From the NCBI GenBank assembly GCA_900555005.1, contig USJM01000113.1, forward strand, positions 1-5,998: 5,998 nucleotides of DNA, read 5' to 3'. This stretch comes from an uncultured Lachnospiraceae bacterium. GTDB taxonomy: Bacteria > Bacillota_A > Clostridia > Lachnospirales > Lachnospiraceae. Both the position numbers and the translations under genes were made by a program. This document shows, in pieces, positions 1-5,667 of this stretch. Positions within the stretch are counted from its first letter, which is position 1, and each line of letters begins with the position of its first letter. The notes under the pieces were generated by a model. It saw only the letters and a list, made by a program, of their open reading frames with translations. It searched no databases and had not been told where the DNA came from.

Positions 1-947
1 GGGAACTTCTCCTGCACTACTGCCACCATGAAGAAGCAGACGATGGTGGAGATAATTCCGATGCAGAAAGCTCCGAAAATGTCGGTACTGCCTGCCGCTG
101 GAGTGATAGCCACAAGACCTGCCAGAGAGCCGTTCAGGGTCATGGAGACATCCGGCTTGCCGTAGCGCAGCCAGGTGAAGATCATGGTCACGCAGGTGGC
201 AACGGCAGCGGCCAGGTTGGTGTTGAAGCAGACCAGACCGGTCAGGGTCATAGTGGCATCGGTGGACAGGCTCAGGGAAGACCCGCCGTTGAAGCCGAAC
301 CAGCAGAACCACAGAATGAACACGCCCAGCGCACCGGCGGTCAGGTTGTGGCCGGGGATGGCGTGGGGGTTGCCGTCCTTATCGTATTTGCCGATGCGGG
401 GGCCCAGCATCCATGCGCCGAGGCAGGCGATGAGGCCGCCGACCATGTGGACGCAGGTGGAACCTGCAAAGTCATGGAAGCCGAGTGTCGAGAGCCAGCC
501 GCCGCCCCAGATCCAGTGGCCGCTGATCGGATAGACAATCAGCGAGATGACGGCGGAGTATACACAGTATGCCTTGAAGTTCGTGCGTTCAGCCATCGAG
601 CCGGAGACGATGGTGGCAGCGGTTGCGCAGAAGACGGTCTGGAAGATCACATATGCCCAGAGCGGCATTGTCTGCGGGACGACGCTGTTCTCGGCGGTGT
701 AGTTTCCGAGGATCATCGGATCGAGATGCCCGATGATGGCGCCGGTTCCGCCGAACATCAGACCAAAGCCGACGAGCCAGAAACAGGGTGTCCCGATACA
801 GAAGTCCATCATGTTCTTCATCAGGATATTGCCGGTGTTCTTGGCTCTCGTGAGGCCTGCCTCGCAGAGGGCGAACCCTGCCTGCATGAAGTAGACCAGG
901 GCTGCGCCGACGAGCACCCATATTACGGTAGTCATACTGTATTCCAT
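1..947 (-). CDS. amtB: Ammonium transporter (Amt/AmtB family), N-terminal 315 residues, 3' end outside window
   Basis: This is a polytopic inner-membrane channel that takes up ammonium/ammonia. The frame is open from the ATG at 947 to the window edge. Family signatures are in order: an N-terminal membrane helix with FMQAGFALCEAGLTR (about residues 20-34), the outer gate Phe106 (IFQTVF), GSMAERTNF (about 116-124), HWIWGGG with W147 (equivalent to E. coli W148), then DFAGSTCVHMVGG carrying the structural Asp159 and the first pore His167, and WFGFNGGS (about 216-223). The second pore histidine and the C-terminal tail lie beyond the window. No cleavable signal peptide is evident, as is usual in Gram-positive members; full family length is about 400-450. 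The start is fixed by AGGAGGG at 953-959, five bases before the ATG. It is transcribed from its own promoter through a structured leader. Leucine codons switch from CTC to CTG near residue 180 (see findings). The identification is very secure; which amt paralogue it is cannot be told. Confidence 0.95.
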   Translation of the reverse strand, partial: MEYSMTTVIWVLVGAALVYFMQAGFALCEAGLTRAKNTGNILMKNMMDFCIGTPCFWLVGFGLMFGGTGAIIGHLDPMILGNYTAENSVVPQTMPLWAYVIFQTVFCATAATIVSGSMAERTNFKAYCVYSAVISLIVYPISGHWIWGGGWLSTLGFHDFAGSTCVHMVGGLIACLGAWMLGPRIGKYDKDGNPHAIPGHNLTAGALGVFILWFCWFGFNGGSSLSLSTDATMTLTGLVCFNTNLAAAVATCVTMIFTWLRYGKPDVSMTLNGSLAGLVAITPAAGSTDIFGAFCIGIISTIVCFFMVAVVQEKF

Positions 948-952
948 ATGTT

Positions 953-959
953 CCCTCCT
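953..959 (-). promoter_or_regulatory. Ribosome binding site of the ammonium transporter gene
   Basis: AGGAGGG read on the minus strand, five bases before the ATG at 947. It is near-perfectly complementary to the 16S rRNA 3' end and decides the start. It lies about 26 bases after the base of leader hairpin B. Confidence 0.85.
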
Positions 960-983
960 CTTTGTTCTCGTTTCTCCTGAAAT

Positions 984-1028
984 GAAAAAGCGCCGCAGCC
1001 TGCTGGAGAACAGACCGACAGCGCCTTT
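984..1028 (-). promoter_or_regulatory. Leader hairpin B of amt: terminator-like stem before the RBS
   Basis: On the minus strand AAAGGCGC (1028-1021) can pair with GCGCTTTT (993-986), eight pairs with one G-U, enclosing a 27-base loop; a T-rich stretch closes the 3' side. Its 5' arm also forms a competing small hairpin, CAGC-AAAGGC-GCTG (1032-1019), with a six-base loop having A at position 1 and G at position 4. That is the loop pattern described for ANTAR-protein antitermination sites. The large loop makes this stem weaker than hairpin A. A regulatory role is inference from position in the leader; no fold was computed. Confidence 0.45.
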
Positions 1029-1033
1029 GCTGG

Positions 1034-1070
1034 AGAAAAACAACAGGCGCCCCGCACAAGCGGGACGCCT
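1034..1070 (-). terminator. Leader hairpin A of amt: intrinsic-terminator-like stem-loop with T-run
   Basis: On the minus strand AGGCGTCCCGC (1070-1060) pairs with GCGGGGCGCCT (1055-1045) over 11 bp with one U-G pair and a TTGT tetraloop. GTTGTTTTTC (1044-1035) follows at once. It lies between the amt promoter and the amt start, about 10 bases into the predicted transcript. An intrinsic terminator at that place would act as an attenuator rather than end an upstream gene, since no minus-strand gene lies upstream within the window. The 3' arm can instead pair with the 5' arm of hairpin B. Confidence 0.6.
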
Positions 1071-1086
1071 TCGTCTGATAGGGCTT

Positions 1087-1115
1087 ATTTTATGGGGAAA
1101 CAAAAAATGTGTCAA
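1087..1115 (-). promoter_or_regulatory. Sigma-A promoter of the ammonium transporter gene
   Basis: Read on the minus strand, a perfect -35 TTGACA (1115-1110) is followed by a 17-base spacer and a -10 TAAAAT (1092-1087). Transcription would begin near 1080, giving a leader of about 130 bases before the ATG at 947. The consensus -35 and optimal spacer make this the best promoter in the window. A promoter this strong ahead of a nitrogen-scavenging gene fits control after initiation, in the leader. Confidence 0.75.
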
Positions 1116-1368
1116 CCAAAAATTTCGTATGTCGGGCTGAAAAACAGTAAATACCGCAAACAAATACAGCAGGCGGCAGATGGACAAAAAAGAAAAAACA
1201 GGGTATCTGGAAGGGGTGAAAAGCGGAGAGGAGGGCTGAGAGCCGGAAAGGGTGTATACTGGGGAGAGCGCGTGGGGTATGAGGCGGGTACCCACTGAAA
1301 GATGGCTCATGTGTCCTGAAGAAGGAGAAACAGCCGCGCAGAGACGCGGAAGAAAGGCGAGGGGAAAG

Positions 1369-2746
1369 ATGACTTCAGATGAGAAAATAACCAGAGACCT
1401 GCTGGCGTTTATCGGTCAGTGTCCGACAGCATTCCATTCAGCCGACAGCATCAGGCAGATTCTGAAGAAGCACGGCTACAGGGAGTGCCTTGAGGAGGAA
1501 AGCTGGGGCCTTGAGGCTGGCGGAAAGTATTTTGTAACACGAAATGATTCGTCTCTGATCGCCTTCCGGATTCCTGAGCGGAAAGATGGAGGGGAAGTTT
1601 CGGAATTTACCGGGTACATGATTGCGGCTTCGCACAGCGACAGTCCGGCATTTCGCATCAAGGCAAATCCGGAAATGAAGACAGCCGGGGCTTACGTTCG
1701 GCTGAATGTGGAGCGGTACGGCGGTATGCTGATCGCGCCGTGGTTTGACCGTCCGCTGTCCGTTGCAGGGCGCATTATTATTAAGGAAGGAAATCATTTC
1801 CGGACGAAGCTTGTGAACATCGACCGTGATCTGGTCATGATCCCGAATGTCGCCATTCATATGAACCGCGAAGCCAACGACGGCATGCACTACAATGTCC
1901 AGACAGATGTGCTTCCGGTGCTGGGAGATGAGACGGCTGAAGGAACATTCGCGGACCTGATCGCGGAGGCGGCAGGGATCTCGAAGGAACAGATTGCGGG
2001 GGATGACCTGTTCCTCTATGCCCGGGTGCCGGGGACGATCTGGGGCGCAAACAGAGAGTTCGTCTCATCGGGGCATCTGGACGATCTGCAGTGCACCTAT
2101 GGTGATCTGGTGGGATTTATCGAGTCGGGAGAGAAGGACGGCAGCGCCCCGGACGAAGCCGCTGCTGCATCGGCAGCTTTCGCGATCCCTGTGCTGGCCG
2201 TCTTTGACAACGAGGAGGTCGGCAGCGGGACGAAGCAGGGAGCGGCTCCACTTTTCTTCAGGACGTTCTGGCACGGATCGGGCAGGAATTCGGTCTGACA
2301 GAGGAGGACCAGAGAAGGAAGCTGGCATCCAGCTTCATGGTTTCTGCCGACAATGCGCATGCGGTGCACCGAACGCGGAAGGCAAGGCGGATCCGGTCAA
2401 CAGGCCGAAGATGAATCACGGCATCGTCATCAAGTACAGCGCCAACCAGAAGTACACGACAGACGCGTATTCTGCGGCACTGTTTCGTGCGATCGCGGAG
2501 AAGGCGGGAGAAACCTGTCAGGATTTCACGAACCGGTCAGACATGGTGGGCGGATCCACGCTCGGCAATATATCGAATGCTCATGTCTCGGTCAATACGG
2601 TCGACATCGGACTGCCGCAGCTGGCCATGCACTCACCGTATGAGACGGCCGGTGTACATGACACGGGTGCTCTGATCAGAGTGATGAAGGTGTTCTTCTC
2701 CAGTGTGCTGAAGGCGGAGGGAAGAGGTTGTTTCAGCCTGATCTGA
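1369..2746 (+). CDS. M18-family aminopeptidase (aspartyl aminopeptidase-like), interrupted by two 1-base frameshifts
   Basis: This is a cytoplasmic dinuclear-zinc metallopeptidase that removes N-terminal, often acidic, residues from peptides. The ATG at 1369 follows GAGGGG (1359-1364) and begins MTSDEKITRDLLAFI, matching M18 starts; an in-frame ATG at 1252 would add 39 unconserved residues. Metal and catalytic motifs are present: ASHSDSP (His89), GHLDDLQCTYG (Asp238/239), NEEVGSGTKQGA (Glu282/283), and near the C terminus MHSPYETAGVHDT. The reading frame breaks twice. At about 2247/2248 one base is missing in GCT-CC (expected GAASTFLQD, read GAAPLFF). At about 2370 one base is missing in CACC-G (expected AVHPN). 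Between these the middle frame reads LQDVLARIGQEFGLTEED and SFMVSADNAHAVH, ordinary M18 sequence. Restoring both bases gives about 459 residues, normal for the family. I infer an intact gene with sequencing errors. Substrate preference cannot be told. Confidence 0.93.
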
Positions 2747-2813
2747 TCGGCCAGTTTCCGGGCCAGCCTTGTATTCGTGCGGACTGTGGAGGCCGACCAG
2801 CGCTGTTCCTGGC

Positions 2814-2856
2814 AGCAGCTTCCAGATCCGCCATCTGACGGTTTGGGCTGCTTTTT
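2814..2856 (+). terminator. Probable intrinsic terminator of the M18 aminopeptidase gene
   Basis: AGCAGC (2814-2819) pairs with GCTGCT (2847-2852), followed by TTTT. The enclosed bases contain a second stem, CAGAT/ATCTG (2823-2827 and 2833-2837). It lies 68 bases after the aminopeptidase stop. The outer stem is only six pairs with a long interior, so this is a moderate call. Confidence 0.5.
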
Positions 2857-2908
2857 CAGGCAAATATTTGAAAAATCCCGGGTTACAGAAGATTTTATGT
2901 CCGCGCTC

Positions 2909-2956
2909 TTTCGGGGGCTTGACAGATGTGGTATAGTAAATCGGTTCGCTGTCAAG
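2909..2956 (+). promoter_or_regulatory. Extended -10 promoter with flanking 8-bp inverted repeat, upstream of the decarboxylase gene
   Basis: An extended -10, TGG-TATAGT (2929-2937), has only a weak -35 candidate (CTTTCG at 2909-2914, 17-base spacer). It is bracketed by a perfect 8-bp inverted repeat: CTTGACAG (2918-2925) and CTGTCAAG (2949-2956). The arm centres are 31 bp apart, about three helical turns on one DNA face, and cover the spacer and the likely start of transcription near 2944. A poor -35 plus flanking symmetric sites is typical of a regulated promoter. The regulator is unknown, and the repeat could instead form an RNA hairpin. Confidence 0.4.
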
Positions 2957-2989
2957 GGGATCGGCGCTTTTTTATACTATGAGGAGTCC

Positions 2990-3103
2990 ATGGGAAGGCG
3001 TTTATCCGGGAGGCGAATCAGAAAGTTGTATATAACAGCGGGCGGCTTTTTCGGTAGAAAGACTGCCTGCGAGTCTGGTCAGAAGAGAGGTCGATATCTG
3101 TAA
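2990..3103 (+). CDS. Possible 37-residue basic leader peptide directly upstream of the decarboxylase
   Basis: The ATG at 2990 is preceded by GAGGAG (2981-2986) with a short three-base gap. It opens a 37-codon frame, MGRRLSGRRIRKLYITAGG..., ending TAA at 3101-3103, two bases before the decarboxylase ATG at 3106 (TAATTATG). The peptide is rich in Arg and Lys, has no membrane segment and matches no family I recognise. The decarboxylase lacks a well-spaced ribosome site of its own (AGAGAGG at 3084-3090 is about 15 bases away), so translation could be coupled by termination and re-initiation. It may equally be a chance frame; only the start signal and the junction support it. Confidence 0.35.
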   Translation: MGRRLSGRRIRKLYITAGGFFGRKTACESGQKRGRYL

Positions 3104-3105
3104 TT

Positions 3106-4334
3106 ATGAGAAACCATGCTGAAGTGACATTGGAACTGATGGAACTGCTGGACAGAGATGCAAGGCTCAAGAGCCTTGTCGAAAAGTCGATAGCGCTGGC
3201 GGAAAAGGAAAACCCGGATCATGAGACGAATCCGGTCCGCAGCCTTGATGAATTCTATGACTATATCGACTTTACCCTGACGGCGATGCCGTGGACCTTC
3301 CTGCCGGAGGAGCGCTACGAACGGTTTGTGACGAAGGTTGATCAGAGCTGCCTGTACATCTATTTCCTGCTCGACAGACCGCTGAAGGAGCTGGAAGGAG
3401 AGCTGGAATTCAGGCCATCGGTTCAGTTCCTGGAACCCATCTATGTGTGGCTTCGCCACTATAACAATGCGCTCAAGCAGTTTCTGGATACCGAGGAATC
3501 CTGGAAGCCGGAGTATTATGAGATGCTCTACAAGGATCCCAGCTGGCATCTGGATCAGGGATGGTTTGAGGATCCGTCAAACTGGCACACCTTCAACCAG
3601 TTCTTCTCAAGGAGACTGAAGAATGCAGATGAGTCCAGGCCGCTTGCCGGCGCGAAGGAGATTCGGTTGTTGCGGCGCCGGGCGACTCGCTCCCGCAGGG
3701 AACCTGGGAGATCGACGAGAAGGGACGCTTCTTCTCGCCGGATGTGACGGACGAGCATGGGGTTGTCATCAAGACATCGACTTTCTACAGTGTGGAGACG
3801 CTGCTCGGTGAAGCAGGTGCGCCGTATGCGAAGCATTTCTATGGCGGAACGCTGACCCATACATTCTTCAATTTTGACGATTATCACAGGGCACACTGTC
3901 CGGTTACCGGGACGGTCATTGCCACCTACGTGATCAAGAATCCGAATGCGGTCGGCGGCATCACGACCTGGGAGCCGGACCGCCAGATGTATGTTCTGGA
4001 GTCCTGCTTTGCGGGCTGGCAGGCATACGAGACCAGGGGCTGCGTGCTGATCGAGACAGACAAGTACGGTCTTGTTGCAGTCTTCACCGTCGGTCAGGGA
4101 CAGGTGTCGAGCGTTCATTTTGCAGAGGGAGTCGTTCCCGGCGCGAAGATCAGGAAGGGCGACGAGCTCGGATACTTCCTGTTCGGCGGATCGGACTGCG
4201 CGATGCTGTTCGAGAAGAAAGCAGGCTTCGAGCTGACCTGCCCGCCGGCACCGAGCGACGATACCTACGCCAATGGCTATGCGAAGGTACTCTGCCGCGC
4301 GCAGTATGGCGTGTTTCACGGAGAGCAGGGCTGA
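3106..4334 (+). CDS. psd: Phosphatidylserine decarboxylase proenzyme, interrupted by one 1-base frameshift
   Basis: This pyruvoyl enzyme converts phosphatidylserine to phosphatidylethanolamine at the membrane. It begins MRNHAEVTLELMELLDRD. Residues 1 to about 160 are a charged helical extension, so the corrected protein (409 residues) is longer than E. coli Psd (322). The catalytic core starts at FFSRRLK (166-172). Then come APGDS with the likely catalytic Asp194, the YSVETLLGE region, DDYHRAHCPVTG with likely catalytic His264, and YFLFGGSDCAMLFE, where self-cleavage between Gly362 and Ser363 would create the pyruvoyl group. The usual LGST or GGSS/T appears as GGSD. The frame breaks at about 3660/3661: the read has AAG-GAG-ATT where GAG-GAT-TCG-GTT continues the family (DSVVAAPGDSLPQGTW). 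One missing G explains it. No phosphatidylserine synthase gene is in the window. The family call is secure; substrate is inferred. Confidence 0.9.
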
Positions 4335-4396
4335 AGAAGCAGCCGATTGAACGGATGCAAGGCTGGCAATTGGCGTTAACAGATAGACCAATATGA

Positions 4397-4438
4397 AAAG
4401 AGAAAGGAGAGGGGAAGCGGTCCCTCTCCTTTCTCTTT
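4397..4438 (+). terminator. Strong bidirectional intrinsic terminator between convergent psd and yhaM
   Basis: AAAGAGAAAGGAGAGGG (4397-4413) pairs perfectly with the 17 bases at 4422-4438 around an eight-base loop; G4414-T4421 can add a wobble pair. The plus strand continues GTTTTC after the stem, and the minus strand ends in TTTTC. It lies 62 bases after the psd stop and 51 bases past the yhaM stop, so one hairpin serves both genes. Confidence 0.92.
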
Positions 4439-4489
4439 GTTTTCAGATAGAAATCGTTTGTCAGCCACCGGCCGGATCAGCCCGGCTTG

Positions 4490-5441
4490 TTACCACTCGC
4501 CGGAAGCTCTGATATTCGAGTCGAACAGCCGGTTGAAACCGAGCCAGCTGCCGGGGGCGGTGGATGATTCATCGGTCTTCATGAGCTCCTTCATGGTCTC
4601 AAGGCGTGCGTCCGCATTGTCTGCGAGGTTGAGTGCCAGCGCCTCGGGGAGCGCCGGCTTTTTCGGACTCCCATATTCCAGCTCTCCGTGGTGGGCGAGG
4701 ATGCAGTGCTGAAGCTCACTCTGAAGGCGGTGCGGAAAGCCCTTGATTGTCCGGCAGCCGTAGCCGACAAGCTCACTGCCCATCACAATGTGCCCCAGAA
4801 GCTGTCCGTCGTCGGTATAGTCGTTCTCCGGAAAGGAAGAGAGTTCCTTCAGCTTGCCGACATCGTGAAATGCAGCGGCCGTGATCAGCAGGTCATGGTT
4901 GAGGTACGGATACTGTGTACAGAAAAATTCGCACATGGTGACAACCGACAAGGTGTGCTCAAGGAGTCCGCCGACGAAGCCGTGGTGGACAGACTTGGCG
5001 GCAGAGTGCTTCATGAAGGCGGCCTTGAAGTTCTCATCCCCGAAGTACTTGTGATGAGCTGCTTCAGCCAGGGGTTCTTCACGCCCTCGAGAGAAGCCAT
5101 CAGCTTCTGGTACATCTGTTCCGGATCCTTCTCGCTGACGGGGAGGTAATCCGAAGCCTTGTATTCATTCGTCGATGCGGGGCGGGCACGCTTGATGTTC
5201 AGCTGCAGGCTGTTGTTGAAGCTGGTCACTTCCCCGGTGATATAGACATAGTCGAGCGGCTTGAAATCTCGATGCCGGCTGCGCCCGGATCCCAGACCTT
5301 GCAGTCAATGGTTCCGGTCTTGTCCTGGAGTGTGACATTCTCGTAGCTCTTTCCGTTCCGCGAAGTCGCGCACTGCCTGTGCTTGCAGAGATAGACATCG
5401 CCGATATGGTCGCCTTCCTGAAATGATTGAATGTATTTCAT
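4490..5441 (-). CDS. yhaM: YhaM-type 3'-5' exoribonuclease (OB fold plus HD domain), interrupted by two 1-base frameshifts
   Basis: This is a cytoplasmic metal-dependent 3'-5' exonuclease family acting on RNA and single-stranded DNA in Bacillus subtilis. The start at 5441 gives MKYIQSFQEGDHIGDVYLC. An OB-fold region follows (RNGKSYENVTLQDKTGTIDC to VTSFNNSLQLNIKRA). The HD domain has HSAAKSVHHGF, GLLEHT (His163), AAAFHDVGK (His193-Asp194), LLGHIVMG (His218), ILAHHGELEYG (His251/252) and LADNADARL (Asp275/278). Corrected length is 317 residues against 314 in B. subtilis. Breaks are at about 5267/5268, where GAG-ATT is read for GAG-GAT-TTC (expected GIEDFKPLDYVYITGEV), and about 5050/5051, where ATC-AC-AAG lacks a base (expected LITKYFGDENFKAAFMK). 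The ribosome site before 5441 is weak; a GTG at 5480 is an alternative. The gene diverges from mutS2. Confidence 0.92.
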
Positions 5442-5504
5442 CCTGAAAACTTCTTTCTGTAATCCTTCCTTTTGTGTCACAATTCAAGTGATTATGCTGG
5501 GAAT

Positions 5505-5525
5505 CTGCTGCAACGAAGGCAGCAG
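5505..5525 (-). promoter_or_regulatory. Stem-loop at the predicted 5' end of the yhaM transcript
   Basis: CTGCTGC (5525-5519 on the minus strand) pairs perfectly with GCAGCAG (5511-5505) around a seven-base loop. The predicted yhaM start of transcription is near 5523, so the hairpin would sit at or within two bases of the mRNA 5' end. In known cases such a 5' hairpin protects a message from 5'-dependent decay. No T-run follows, so it is not a terminator. Confidence 0.5.
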
Positions 5526-5566
5526 TCACATTATAGCATACCTTTGGCGCGCATTTCATAATGTGA
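5526..5566. promoter_or_regulatory. 9-bp perfect inverted repeat spanning the divergent yhaM/mutS2 promoters (candidate operator)
   Basis: TCACATTAT (5526-5534) and ATAATGTGA (5558-5566) are exact reverse complements separated by 23 bp, with centres 32 bp apart (about three turns). The left arm contains most of the yhaM -10, and the right arm ends at the base before the mutS2 -10. One protein bound here could control both genes. The repeat is A+T rich and part of its symmetry comes from -10 elements themselves, so chance is possible. Confidence 0.4.
5530..5535 (-). promoter_or_regulatory. Extended -10 promoter of yhaM
   Basis: On the minus strand TGC-TATAAT (5538-5530) is a perfect -10 with the extended TGn motif. 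The -35 position holds only TGAAAT (17-base spacer), a poor match, which an extended -10 can compensate. Transcription would start near 5523, leaving about 80 bases of leader before the ATG at 5441. Confidence 0.6.
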
Positions 5567-5572
5567 TAAAAT
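5544..5572 (+). promoter_or_regulatory. Sigma-A promoter of mutS2
   Basis: TTGGCG (5544-5549), a 17-base spacer and an extended -10 TGA-TAAAAT (5564-5572) direct transcription rightwards from about 5579. The -35 hexamer lies inside the spacer region of the opposing yhaM promoter, so polymerase could hardly bind both at once. Confidence 0.6.
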
Positions 5573-5667
5573 CCATTTACATAAACAGTTAACAGAAGCC
5601 GCCGGAAGAGGACATGGGCAGGGGACAGGCTGTGCTGCCAGCCGGTGGCGGCGGAACGAGGATCAAG

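Noticed and set aside
348..980. 210-codon plus-strand open frame
   Set aside because: It is antisense to the well-supported amt gene and its RBS; the composition is that of a shadow frame.
1252..1368. Longer N terminus for the M18 aminopeptidase starting at 1252
   Set aside because: The extra 39 residues are Arg/Gly-rich and unlike the family, there is no well-placed ribosome site, and 1369 has both GAGGGG and the family start.
1116..1368. Promoter or RNA gene in the 253-base gap before the aminopeptidase
   Set aside because: The gap holds an A-rich part (about 1116-1200) and a purine-rich part (about 1205-1252). TATACT at 1255-1260 has no acceptable -35, so no promoter is called and no structured RNA was recognised.
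2240..2375. Programmed ribosomal frameshifting in the aminopeptidase
   Set aside because: There is no slippery heptamer or downstream structure at either break, two shifts would be needed, and the same kind of break occurs in two unrelated genes nearby.
2919..2937. TTGACA and TATAGT as a standard -35/-10 pair for psd
   Set aside because: The spacer is only 7 bp, far too short for sigma-A. TTGACA here is better read as part of the inverted-repeat arm.
3555..4391. 278-codon open frame on the minus strand
   Set aside because: It lies wholly opposite psd, whose plus-strand frames carry clear family motifs on both sides of the frameshift. The minus-strand translation shows no recognisable domain.
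5442..5480. GTG at 5480 as the yhaM start
   Set aside because: The added 13 residues are not typical of YhaM and no ribosome site precedes the GTG. MKYIQSF at 5441 matches the family start, although its own ribosome site is weak.
5614..5667. ATG at 5614 as the mutS2 start
   Set aside because: It is in frame with a fair GAAGAGG upstream, but the 18 extra residues are Gly-rich and absent from the usual MNEKAL start, which has its own GAGGA.
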